A DNA stretch of 52,385 nucleotides from Oscillospiraceae bacterium. GTDB lineage: Bacteria; Bacillota; Clostridia; Oscillospirales; CAG-272. Below, in pieces: positions 25,329 to 33,133 of the stretch. The notes under the pieces were generated by a model. That model saw only the letters and a program-made list of their open reading frames with translations, ran no database searches and had not been told where the DNA came from. A program made the position numbers and the translations under genes. Position 1 is the stretch's first letter. Each line of letters begins with the position of its first letter. The DNA lies in the NCBI GenBank assembly GCA_015064285.1, contig SVSN01000015.1, positions 1 to 52,385 of the forward strand. The letters are read 5' to 3'.

Positions 25329-26261
25329 ATGGCTGCTATTACTGCTAAGATGGTAAATGACCTGAGAGCCAAGACCGGTGTTGGTATGATGGACTGCAAA
25401 AAGGCTCTCGTTGAAACTAACGGTGACTTTGATGAAGCTATCAAGATCCTGAGAGAAAAGGGTCTGGGCAAGGCTGACAAGAAGGCCGGCCGTATCGCTG
25501 CTGAAGGCGTTGTTGACATCATGGTTAAGGGTGATGTTGCCGCTATCATCGAAGTAAACGCTGAAACCGACTTTGTTGCCAAGAACGATACCTTCAAGGC
25601 ATTCGTTAAGGATATTCTGAGCATTATCGTTGATAATAAGCCCGCTGACGTTGACGCTCTGAAGGCTCTGCCTTTCGACGCTACCTTTGACACCGTTGAA
25701 GCCAAGCTGAAGGACATGATCTACACCATCGGTGAAAACATGAACATCCGCCGCTTCGCTATCGTTGAAGGCGTGTTCAGCACCTATATCCACGGTTCCG
25801 GTATGGCCGGCGTTATCGTTAAGTTCAACGCTTGCCCCTGCCTGAAGGACAATGCTGATTTTGCTGAAATGGCAAAGAACGTTGCTCTGCAGATCGCTGC
25901 CGGTACTCCCCCCACATACGTTACCAGAGAAGAAGTTCCTGAATCCGTTCTGAACGAAGAAAAGGAAATTCTGATGGCTCAGATCAAGAACGACGAATCC
26001 AACGCCAAGAAGCCCGATTCCATCATCGAAAAGATGGTTATGGGTCGTATCGGCAAGTTCTACGAAAGAAGTTGCCTTGTTGACCAGGCTTACGTTAAGG
26101 ACGACAGCATGACTGTTGGTAAGTATGTTGAATCCGTTGCCAAGGCTATCGGTCAGGAAATCTCCGTAAACAGCTTCATCCTCTTCGAAAGAGGCGAAGG
26201 TCTGGAAAAGAGAGAAGACAACTTTGCAGAAGAAATCGCCCAGCTTACTGGTCAGGCGTAA
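25329..26261 (+). CDS. tsf: Elongation factor Ts
   Basis: Guanine nucleotide exchange factor for EF-Tu. 310 aa. The N-terminal UBA-like module (VNDLRAKTGVGMMDCKKALVETNGDFDEAIKILREKG) and the TDFVAKN motif are clear. Two dimerisation/core subdomains follow. ACGGAGG lies upstream of the ATG. The last codons GGT CAG GCG TAA form the start of a 39-bp unit repeated in tandem after the gene. Codon use is that of highly expressed genes. Confidence 0.98.
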   Translation: MAAITAKMVNDLRAKTGVGMMDCKKALVETNGDFDEAIKILREKGLGKADKKAGRIAAEGVVDIMVKGDVAAIIEVNAETDFVAKNDTFKAFVKDILSIIVDNKPADVDALKALPFDATFDTVEAKLKDMIYTIGENMNIRRFAIVEGVFSTYIHGSGMAGVIVKFNACPCLKDNADFAEMAKNVALQIAAGTPPTYVTREEVPESVLNEEKEILMAQIKNDESNAKKPDSIIEKMVMGRIGKFYERSCLVDQAYVKDDSMTVGKYVESVAKAIGQEISVNSFILFERGEGLEKREDNFAEEIAQLTGQA

Positions 26262-26377
26262 GACTGGACAGTAACGCTGAGCTTACATGGTCAGGCGTAA
26301 GACTGAACAGTAATGCTGAGCTTACATGGTCAGGCGTAAGACTGAACAGTAACGCTGAGCTTACATGATCAGGCGTA
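26250..26377 (+). repeat. 39-bp tandem repeat covering the tsf stop codon, three copies plus a partial
   Basis: Copies at 26250-26288, 26289-26327 and 26328-26366, plus a partial copy to 26377. They differ from each other at only two positions. The unit begins with the last three sense codons and the stop of tsf (GGTCAGGCGTAA), so every copy repeats an in-frame stop (39 = 13 codons). Each unit contains GTAAG ... CTTAC with an inner CAG-taacg-CTG stem. CTTAC of one copy can also pair with GTAAG of the next, so the array has two folding registers. Confidence 0.95.
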
Positions 26378-26445
26378 GGTTCTGTCTGCTGCAGCGGTGT
26401 TATGCCATAAATAGGTCATACAGCTGAATAATCTGTACAAAATTT

Positions 26446-26477
26446 CCCGTCATTTAGTGATAAGTGGCGGGAATTTT
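26446..26477 (+). terminator. Terminator of rpsB-tsf
   Basis: CCCG(T)CA (26446-26452) / TG(G)CGGG (26465-26471), one G-U pair, extended outward by A-T pairs, followed by AATTTTTT. It lies about 80 bp after the tandem repeats, so these are at the 3' end of the tsf message. Confidence 0.88.
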
Positions 26478-26510
26478 TTGAGGATTTACAGAAAATATAT
26501 AGAAAATCTC

Positions 26511-26539
26511 TTTACAAAACACATTTTTTACGGTACAAT
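26511..26539 (+). promoter_or_regulatory. pyrH promoter
   Basis: TTTACA (26511-26516), 17 bp, TACAAT (26534-26539). The ATG of pyrH is about 30 bp further. Confidence 0.85.
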
Positions 26540-26570
26540 ATAGAATAACAACGTGGGAGGGTATACGGAT

Positions 26571-27359
26571 ATGGAAAATCAAAAACCGGTATACAAAAGA
26601 GTTCTTCTGAAGCTTTCCGGAGAAGCGCTTGCTCTGAAGGAAATCCATGAAGAAAACGGAAAGAAAAAAGAAGAAGTCAAAGAAATTTTTGATCCTGCCA
26701 AGTTGGCTGAGATTGCCGAAGTTGTAAAGAAATGCGTGCAGATGGGCGTGCAGGTCGGTATTGTCATCGGTGCCGGCAACATCTGGCGCGGCAAACTGGG
26801 CGATGGTGTCACCAGAGCCAGAGCGGACCATATGGGTATGCTGGCAACTACCATCAACTGCCTGCGTTTTCAGGATGCACTGGAAAAAACCGGTCTGAAC
26901 GCACGGGTAATGTCTGCGGTGCAGATGCCGAATTTTGCGGAAATGTTCCACTATAAGACGGCGATCGAATATATGGAAAACGGCTGCCCGGTGATTTTTG
27001 CTGCCGGTACCGGGATCCCCTTCGTTTCCACAGATACCACCTCCGTTGTCAGAGCTGCCGAGATCCAGGCGGATATCATCCTGATGGCCAAGAGTGTGGA
27101 CGGCGTGTATGACCGTGACCCCGCAAAGGATCCGGAAAATGCTGTGAAATACAAGAAGCTGTCCTATGAAATCTGTCTGCAGGATGATCTGAAAGCTACT
27201 GATACCGCAGCTTCCGCGATCGCTGAAGAACAGAAAATTGACAGTTACGTGTTCAGCCTGGAGGATCCGGAAAATATCCTCCGTACCGTATGCGGCGAAC
27301 AGATCGGTACCCTCGTAACATACGAAAAGCTGGATGCACCTGTTGTTTACGAAAAATAA
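26571..27359 (+). CDS. pyrH: UMP kinase
   Basis: Phosphorylates UMP to UDP; hexameric amino-acid-kinase fold. 262 aa. KRVLLKLSGEAL, GIVIGAGNIWRG, ADHMGMLATTINCL, GTGIPFVSTDTTSVVRAAEI and LMAKSVDGVYDRDPAKDP are the family landmarks. The N-terminal loop has a charged insertion (EENGKKKEEVKEI) that makes it slightly longer than usual. The start at 26571 has GGGAGGG about 9 nt upstream; an in-frame GTG at 26553 is less likely because it precedes that site. First gene of the pyrH-frr(-uppS-cdsA-dxr-rseP) series. Confidence 0.97.
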   Translation: MENQKPVYKRVLLKLSGEALALKEIHEENGKKKEEVKEIFDPAKLAEIAEVVKKCVQMGVQVGIVIGAGNIWRGKLGDGVTRARADHMGMLATTINCLRFQDALEKTGLNARVMSAVQMPNFAEMFHYKTAIEYMENGCPVIFAAGTGIPFVSTDTTSVVRAAEIQADIILMAKSVDGVYDRDPAKDPENAVKYKKLSYEICLQDDLKATDTAASAIAEEQKIDSYVFSLEDPENILRTVCGEQIGTLVTYEKLDAPVVYEK

Positions 27360-27395
27360 AATAAATACTATCAGAACTATAAAGGAGTCAAAGCC

Positions 27396-27950
27396 ATGAA
27401 ACTGGATACCAAAGAATATGAAAAGAAAATGCAGAAATCCCTTGATGTATATCAGGAGAATCTGTCCTCTATCCGTGCAGGCCGTGCAAACGCTGCTGTC
27501 CTGAACAATATCACTGTTGATTACTACGGTTCTCCCACAGCCATCACTTCCGTTGCCGAAGTTAAGGTTGCCGACCCCAAGACCCTGACCATCACTCCCT
27601 GGGACAAGTCCACTCTGAAGGGCATTGAAAAGGCGATCCAGACCTCCGATATCGGTATCAATCCTCAGAGTGACGGCACCATCATCCGCCTGGTATTCCC
27701 CCAGCTGACGGAAGAAAGACGTAAGGAAATCAAAAAGAATCTGCAGAAGCAGGGCGAAGAAGCCAAGGTAGCCATCCGGAATATCCGCCGCGACGCCAAC
27801 GACAAGAGCAAGGCAATGAAGAAGAACGGTGAAATGACCGAAGATGAACTGAAGCAGTCCGATAAGGCTATGCAGGATCTGACCGACAAGTACATCAAGG
27901 AAATTGATGCGATCACTGCAGACAAAGAAAAGGAAATCATGGCAATCTGA
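27396..27950 (+). CDS. frr: Ribosome recycling factor
   Basis: Works with EF-G to split post-termination ribosomes. 184 aa, the standard length. SIRAGRANAAVLNNITVDYYGSPTAI, ITPWDKSTLKGIEKAI, GINPQSDGTIIRLVFPQLTEERRKEI and AIRNIRRDAND are all conserved blocks. The start has AAAGGAG 7-8 nt upstream. Codon bias is as in rpsB and tsf. A hairpin (27960-27997) follows before uppS. Confidence 0.98.
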   Translation: MKLDTKEYEKKMQKSLDVYQENLSSIRAGRANAAVLNNITVDYYGSPTAITSVAEVKVADPKTLTITPWDKSTLKGIEKAIQTSDIGINPQSDGTIIRLVFPQLTEERRKEIKKNLQKQGEEAKVAIRNIRRDANDKSKAMKKNGEMTEDELKQSDKAMQDLTDKYIKEIDAITADKEKEIMAI

Positions 27951-27959
27951 CAAACATGT

Positions 27960-27997
27960 GCCCAGCGCGACAGCGGTATTTCCTGTTGGTGCTGGGC
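27960..27997 (+). terminator. Weak terminator or processing hairpin between frr and uppS
   Basis: Perfect GCCCAGC (27960-27966) / GCTGGGC (27991-27997) stem with a 24-nt loop. The tail TCTGTATTTGT is only partly T-rich, so read-through into uppS is likely. It may reduce expression of the downstream lipid genes relative to frr. Confidence 0.5.
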
Positions 27998-28022
27998 TCT
28001 GTATTTGTCTGATTGTCCGGAT

Positions 28023-28748
28023 ATGGATATGAATACATTCTCCCAAGAATCCCCGGCTGCTCTGGTGGAAAAATCCGCTCTGCGTCATATCGCATTCATC
28101 ATGGACGGAAACGGCCGCTGGGCCAACGCCAGAATGCTGCCCCGGGAAGCCGGACATAAAGCCGGTGCGGATACTTTCAAGAAAATCGTACGGTACTGCT
28201 GCAGCATCGGGATCCGGTACTGCACCGTGTACGCTTTTTCCACTGAAAACTGGAATCGCCCCAAAGCGGAAGTGGATGCCATCATGCGTCTGCTGGATAA
28301 GTTTGTCAGAGAAGCGGACGACGAAAAAGAGATAGAGTTCCACTTTATCGGAGACAGAACGCCGCTGGCAAAGGACATGTGCGCCCATCTGGAAAAACTG
28401 GAGAACGATACCAGAGGCAGGCCGTATGTGCTGAACATTGCGCTGAATTACGGCGGCCGTGGAGAAATTGTGCAGGCTGTGAACGCATGCCTGGCGGAAG
28501 GGAAGACACAGATCACCAAAGAGGATCTGACCCGGCATCTGTATACAGCCCATTGTCCCGACCCGGATCTGGTGGTACGAACCGGAAAAGAACTGCGCAT
28601 TTCCAACTACCTGCTTTGGCAGAGTGCGTATGCGGAGTATTATTTTTCCGACAAGATGTGGCCGGATCTGACTCCTGACGACATCGACGAAATGGTCAGA
28701 AGCTTTGCGGGCCGGAAACGCCGTTGGGGCGGACTGGATAAGGCGTGA
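28023..28748 (+). CDS. uppS: Isoprenyl transferase (undecaprenyl diphosphate synthase)
   Basis: Builds the C55 lipid carrier for wall synthesis by cis addition of isopentenyl diphosphate units. About 241 aa. HIAFIMDGNGRWA holds the catalytic Asp. STENWNRP, the VVRTGKELRISNYLLWQSAYAEYYF block and WPDLTPDDI close the family pattern. The start is unclear: ATGs at 28023 and 28029 and a TTG at 28005 are all in frame, and none has a good ribosome binding site. 28023 is used here. Ten bp separate it from cdsA. Confidence 0.94.
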   Translation: MDMNTFSQESPAALVEKSALRHIAFIMDGNGRWANARMLPREAGHKAGADTFKKIVRYCCSIGIRYCTVYAFSTENWNRPKAEVDAIMRLLDKFVREADDEKEIEFHFIGDRTPLAKDMCAHLEKLENDTRGRPYVLNIALNYGGRGEIVQAVNACLAEGKTQITKEDLTRHLYTAHCPDPDLVVRTGKELRISNYLLWQSAYAEYYFSDKMWPDLTPDDIDEMVRSFAGRKRRWGGLDKA

Positions 28749-28758
28749 GGAGGAACTT

Positions 28759-29649
28759 ATGCTGACAAGAATCATTACTGCCATCGTGGCGCTGTGTGTT
28801 TTTGTACCTATATGCATTTTCTCGGACACGATCATTCTGGAAATCGCCATGGCGGTGCTGAATGTGGTGGCTGTATGGGAAATCTGGCATTGTGTCCGGG
28901 GGGATGACCGGGAAGACATGACGCGGTATATCGGATCGTTCTGGCTGTATCTGCCGGTTGTGCTGTCTGCCGCTGTTCTCGTTTTTGTCCCCCGTATCTT
29001 TTCATGGTCAACGGATCCGCTTGTGATTGACAACGCCTTTCAGGCAAACCGGAATGCCATGTACCTGGTTTTCATGGTGTTCTTCTGCCTGATGATGTAT
29101 ATTTTTGCTGTGGTGGTGTTTTCGAAAGGGAAGATTGCCATCACCAATGCTGCCGTTATGCTGATGATGTCGCTGTATGTGACAACGGCTTTTGTCAGCA
29201 TCCTGTGCCTGCGGAACGAACCAAACGGTGCGGCTCTTTTCCTGCTGCCCTTCATCGGCGCGTGGGTCAGCGATACTTTTGCTTACTTTACCGGCCGGCT
29301 GCTGGGAAAACATAAGCTGATTCCCGAAGTCAGCCCCAAAAAGACGGTGGAAGGCGCTGTGGGCGGTGTTGTATTCACAGCCGTCGGTTTTCTTGTGTTC
29401 GGACTGATCGTCAGCCAGGGCAATGCGTCGCCCAACTATATCCTTCTGACGGTATCCGGCGCTGTCGTTTCTGTGATCTCCCAGATCGGGGACCTGATCG
29501 CATCGGTGGTCAAGCGGCACTACGGCATCAAGGATTACGGCAAGCTGTTTCCCGGACACGGCGGCGTGCTGGATCGCTTTGACAGCGTTATGGCAACGGC
29601 GCCTGTGCTGTATATGCTGCTCAGACTGTTCCCCAATATGTTTATGTAA
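28759..29649 (+). CDS. cdsA: Phosphatidate cytidylyltransferase
   Basis: Makes CDP-diacylglycerol, the precursor of phosphatidylglycerol and cardiolipin. 296 aa, about eight membrane segments. The C-terminal signature is present: SQIGDLIASVVKRHYGIKD followed by GKLFPGHGGVLDRFDS, with the conserved acidic residues. GRLLGKHKLIPEVSPKKTVEGAVGG precedes it. The ATG at 28759 has TGAGGAGGA upstream. Product feeds cls, also in this window (42812). Confidence 0.96.
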   Translation: MLTRIITAIVALCVFVPICIFSDTIILEIAMAVLNVVAVWEIWHCVRGDDREDMTRYIGSFWLYLPVVLSAAVLVFVPRIFSWSTDPLVIDNAFQANRNAMYLVFMVFFCLMMYIFAVVVFSKGKIAITNAAVMLMMSLYVTTAFVSILCLRNEPNGAALFLLPFIGAWVSDTFAYFTGRLLGKHKLIPEVSPKKTVEGAVGGVVFTAVGFLVFGLIVSQGNASPNYILLTVSGAVVSVISQIGDLIASVVKRHYGIKDYGKLFPGHGGVLDRFDSVMATAPVLYMLLRLFPNMFM

Positions 29650-29661
29650 GGACTCAACATT

Positions 29662-30825
29662 ATGAAAATCCAAAAAGTTGCCGTTCTGGGCAGTACCGGC
29701 TCTGTGGGTACCCAGACGATGGATGTGGTCCGGGATATGGGACTTTCCGTATCCCTGCTTTCCGCATGGTCGAATCTGGATGTACTGACAGAACAGATCC
29801 GTGCTGTCCGTCCCGACACTGTTTTTGTGAAAGATAAGGCTTCTGCCGATGTGCTGAAAGAACGGCTGGGCAGCCATATGCCCCGGTGCATCTGGAAGCA
29901 GGAGGAACTGCTGGAGGCCATTCGTCGTACAGACGCGGATTGTATCGTCCATGCCATCGCCGGACTGGCCGGGGTTCCTGCTGCCATTGCGGCGGCGGAC
30001 AGCGGAAAACGGGTGGCCATGGCCAATAAAGAAGCCGTGATCGTGCTGGGCGATACCCTGTGGGAGCACATCCATGCTTCCGGAGGAGAGCTGATTCCGG
30101 TGGACAGTGAACACAGCGCCATCTACCAGTGCCTGCAGGCCAGTCCCGCCGCACAGATCAGACGGATCCTTCTGACGGCGTCCGGCGGCCCTTTTTTCGG
30201 CTATACCGCAGAACAGCTCAGCCATGTCACACGGGAACAGACGCTGGCCCATCCCACCTGGAAAATGGGGCCGAAAATCACCGTGGACAGCGCAACGCTG
30301 ATGAACAAAGGCTTCGAGATCATGGAAGCGGTACGCCTGTTTCATGTGCCGGAAGCCCAGGTGGAAGTGCTGGTGCACCGGCAAAGTATAATCCATTCCA
30401 TGGTGGAATATACTGATAATACCATAATTGCGCAGCTGGCAAAACCGGATATGCGGTATTGTATCCGGTATGCCATGACCCATCCGGAACGGGATGTGCT
30501 GCAGGAGGCCGGGCTGGATTTTGCATCTCTGGCAAAGCTGACCTTCCATGCGCCGGATAACGGGGTTTTTCCGCTGCTGCATTGTGCCAGAGAAGCCATC
30601 CGGGCGGACGGAAATGCACCCTGCGGCCTGATTGCCGCTGACGAAGCCGCTGTGGATGCGTTTCTGCAGGGGAAGCTTTCCTTTGCCGGCATTGCACCGG
30701 TGGTACGGGAAGCTATGGACAGACTGCCGGAAGGTTCCATGAAGACCATGGAGGACATTCTGGACATGGTGGCCCGTACCAAGGCAGTGACGGCACAGAT
30801 TATAACCAATTATCAAAGCAGATAG
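29662..30825 (+). CDS. dxr: 1-deoxy-D-xylulose 5-phosphate reductoisomerase
   Basis: Second step of the non-mevalonate (MEP) isoprenoid pathway; converts DXP to MEP with NADPH. 387 aa. Motifs: AVLGSTGSVGTQT (NADPH), NKEAVIVLG, PVDSEHSAIYQCL (metal and substrate), TASGGPFFGY and HPTWKMGPKITVDSATLMNKG. It sits between cdsA and rseP. Together with ispG and uppS in this window it makes the route to undecaprenyl phosphate. Confidence 0.97.
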   Translation: MKIQKVAVLGSTGSVGTQTMDVVRDMGLSVSLLSAWSNLDVLTEQIRAVRPDTVFVKDKASADVLKERLGSHMPRCIWKQEELLEAIRRTDADCIVHAIAGLAGVPAAIAAADSGKRVAMANKEAVIVLGDTLWEHIHASGGELIPVDSEHSAIYQCLQASPAAQIRRILLTASGGPFFGYTAEQLSHVTREQTLAHPTWKMGPKITVDSATLMNKGFEIMEAVRLFHVPEAQVEVLVHRQSIIHSMVEYTDNTIIAQLAKPDMRYCIRYAMTHPERDVLQEAGLDFASLAKLTFHAPDNGVFPLLHCAREAIRADGNAPCGLIAADEAAVDAFLQGKLSFAGIAPVVREAMDRLPEGSMKTMEDILDMVARTKAVTAQIITNYQSR

Positions 30826-30828
30826 GAA

Positions 30829-31920
30829 GTGATATTCATAAATATCTGGACAATCGTGATCGCTTTGCTGATCTTCGGATTTCTGATCTTCATACATGAG
30901 CTGGGGCATTATCTGTTTGCCCGCCTGTTCCATGTGACGATCCGGGAATTTGCCATCGGCATGGGCCCTAAACTGTTCACTAAAGTATCCGGGAAAACCG
31001 GGATCGCCTATTCTCTCCGTGCTCTGCCCATCGGCGGTTTTGTCAGTATGGTGGGAGAAGACGGCGAGTCGGAAGACCCGAATGCCTTTCATAGAAAACC
31101 CGTATGGCAGCGGATCCTGATCACCGTAGCCGGCGCTTCCATGAATGTGCTGGTAGGGGTGCTGGTCATGGGTTTCCTGGTCATGTCCCAGGATATGCTG
31201 CCCTCCACCACTATAGCCAAGTTCCAGGAACCGGCAGCGGTGGAAGAGAGCGTATCCGGAGAAGAAGGGGAAAGTCCGGCGAAAGTTGTCTCTACGGAAG
31301 AAGCCGGTCTCAGAGTGGGGGATACCATCCTGAAAGTAGGGCCTGCCCGGGTGCATATCGCCAATGAACTGGTGTACGAAGTGATGCGCCGCGGCTGGGA
31401 ACCCCTGGATATAACGGTACGCCGGAACGGGGAGACCATAGTGATCCCCCAGGTACAGTTCCCCACGTTTTACGACAGCGGCACTCTGTTCGGCAATGTG
31501 GATTTCTATGTGCTGGGCGAAGAAGTGAATCCTGCGTCGGTGCTGAAACACTCTTTCTTCCGGGCAGCCTCCACCATCAAGATGATCTGGGAATCCCTGT
31601 ATGATATGATCACCGGACGATACGGCATGGAATCGGTTTCCGGGCCTGTGGGCGTGACGGAAGCGCTGGGAGAAGCCGCATCGGAAGGAACGGAGAACCT
31701 GATCTATCTGGCCGTTGTGATCAGCATGAACCTGGGAATTATGAATCTTCTGCCTTTTCCTGCCCTGGACGGCGGACGGCTGCTGTTCCAGCTGATCGAA
31801 CTGGTACGCCGGAAACCCGTAAAACCGGAAGTGGAAGGTATGGTGCATTTTACCGGTCTGGTGCTGCTGATGATCCTGTTTGTGGTTATCACTTTCAAGG
31901 ATATCATGAATCTGATCTGA
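30829..31920 (+). CDS. rseP: Site-2 intramembrane zinc protease RseP/RasP
   Basis: Cleaves membrane-embedded substrates such as anti-sigma factors and signal-peptide remnants. About 363 aa. The zinc site HELGH is at residues 23-27 within the first membrane helix, and the third ligand lies in NLLPFPALDGGRL near residue 312. A PDZ domain with an acidic Ser/Glu-rich loop lies between. The start is problematic: GTG at 30829 is only 3 bp after the dxr stop, and the best ribosome-binding sequence (AGGAAGTGAT, 30824-30833) lies on top of it. Confidence 0.93.
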   Translation: MIFINIWTIVIALLIFGFLIFIHELGHYLFARLFHVTIREFAIGMGPKLFTKVSGKTGIAYSLRALPIGGFVSMVGEDGESEDPNAFHRKPVWQRILITVAGASMNVLVGVLVMGFLVMSQDMLPSTTIAKFQEPAAVEESVSGEEGESPAKVVSTEEAGLRVGDTILKVGPARVHIANELVYEVMRRGWEPLDITVRRNGETIVIPQVQFPTFYDSGTLFGNVDFYVLGEEVNPASVLKHSFFRAASTIKMIWESLYDMITGRYGMESVSGPVGVTEALGEAASEGTENLIYLAVVISMNLGIMNLLPFPALDGGRLLFQLIELVRRKPVKPEVEGMVHFTGLVLLMILFVVITFKDIMNLI

Positions 31921-31929
31921 ATCCGCAAG

Positions 31930-31966
31930 AGAAACCTGTGATTTTTTGACACGGGTTTCTTTTTTG
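31930..31966 (+). terminator. Terminator of the uppS-rseP cluster
   Basis: 10-bp stem AGAAACCTGT (31930-31939) / ACGGGTTTCT (31951-31960) with one G-U, followed by TTTTT. Confidence 0.88.
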
Positions 31967-31989
31967 CTGTTCCCTTTTGGCACTAAATG

Positions 31990-31998
31990 TGATATAAT
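31990..31998 (+). promoter_or_regulatory. Extended -10 promoter of ispG-polC
   Basis: TGATATAAT: perfect -10 TATAAT (31993-31998) with the TG extension at 31990-31991. No good -35 box at the expected distance. Confidence 0.65.
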
Positions 31999-32038
31999 AC
32001 CTCTGTATATTTTCGTTTATCAAAGTGAGGCTTATGGT

Positions 32039-33133
32039 ATGAACAGACACAAGACCAGAATGGTGCGCGTGGGGGAACTGTCCATCGGCGGAGAGGCTCC
32101 CATCACCATTCAGTCCATGACCAATGCCCCTGCGGCCGATCCGGAGGGCACCACCGCCCAGATTCTGGCTCTGGAAGCAGCGGGCTGTGATATCGTCCGC
32201 ATGGCAGTACCGACGGTAGAAGACGCGGGGATTTTTTCCTATGCCAGGGCAAGGGGCAGTAAAGCGCCTCTGGTGGCCGATATCCATTTTGACTACCGGA
32301 TCGCCCTTGCCGCTCTCCGTGGCGGGGCTGACAAAATCCGTATCAATCCCGGCAATATCGGAGAAGCCTGGAAAGTGGAAGAAGTGGCAAGAGCCTGCAA
32401 GAGCGAAGGGGTTCCCATCCGGATCGGTGTCAACAGCGGCTCGTTGGATAAGAAGCTGCTGGAGAAATACGGTTCTCCCACCCCGGAAGCGCTGGCGGAA
32501 TCGGCCCTGACACAGGCAGAAATGCTGGAGACATACGGTTTTTCGGATATTGTGCTGTCCATCAAGTCCTCCACCGTTTCTTCCATGATCGAAGCCTGCC
32601 GGATCGTGGCCCGTGCTGCCGATTACCCCATTCATCTGGGAGTCACGGAAGCCGGGGACAGCTATTCCGGACTGGTGAAAAACGCCATCGGTATCGGTGC
32701 GCTGCTGACAGACGGCATCGGCGATACCATCCGTGTATCCCTGACTGCCGATCCTGTGGAGGAGATCCGGGCCGCCAAAGAAATCCTGAAAGCATCCGGC
32801 AGATGGGAGAAAGGCGGGATCAATATGATTTCCTGCCCCACCTGCGGACGGACTGCTATCGATCTGATCGCCCTGCAGGAACGCTGCAAAAAGATGCTGG
32901 AATCCCTGGATACCCATGGCAGAACACTGCATGTAGCCGTGATGGGCTGTGTGGTCAACGGGCCGGGAGAAGCCAGGGAAGCAGACTACGGGGTAGCCGG
33001 CGGTAAAGGCTGCGGTCTTGTGTTCCGGAAAGGACAGCCGGCCGAAAAGATCCCGGAAGAGCAGCTGGCGGACGCACTATACCATATGATCCGGCGTGAT
33101 CTTGCGGCAGAAAGCGGGGAGAACCATGGCTGA
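32039..33133 (+). CDS. ispG: 4-hydroxy-3-methylbut-2-en-1-yl diphosphate synthase
   Basis: Iron-sulfur enzyme of the MEP pathway; converts MEcPP to HMBPP. 364 aa. RMVRVGELSIGGEAPITIQSM at the start, DIRMAVP- and VADIHFDYRIAL-type barrel motifs, and the cluster ligands in ISCPTCGR (residues about 265 and 268) and MGCVVNGPGEA (about 303). AGTGAGG lies upstream of the ATG at 32039. It overlaps polC by 8 bp. The proS gene often found between ispG and polC is absent. Confidence 0.97.
   Translation: MNRHKTRMVRVGELSIGGEAPITIQSMTNAPAADPEGTTAQILALEAAGCDIVRMAVPTVEDAGIFSYARARGSKAPLVADIHFDYRIALAALRGGADKIRINPGNIGEAWKVEEVARACKSEGVPIRIGVNSGSLDKKLLEKYGSPTPEALAESALTQAEMLETYGFSDIVLSIKSSTVSSMIEACRIVARAADYPIHLGVTEAGDSYSGLVKNAIGIGALLTDGIGDTIRVSLTADPVEEIRAAKEILKASGRWEKGGINMISCPTCGRTAIDLIALQERCKKMLESLDTHGRTLHVAVMGCVVNGPGEAREADYGVAGGKGCGLVFRKGQPAEKIPEEQLADALYHMIRRDLAAESGENHG

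Noticed and set aside
26250-26377. CRISPR array
   Set aside because: Units are directly joined without spacers, only three copies, and begin inside tsf. No cas genes in the window.
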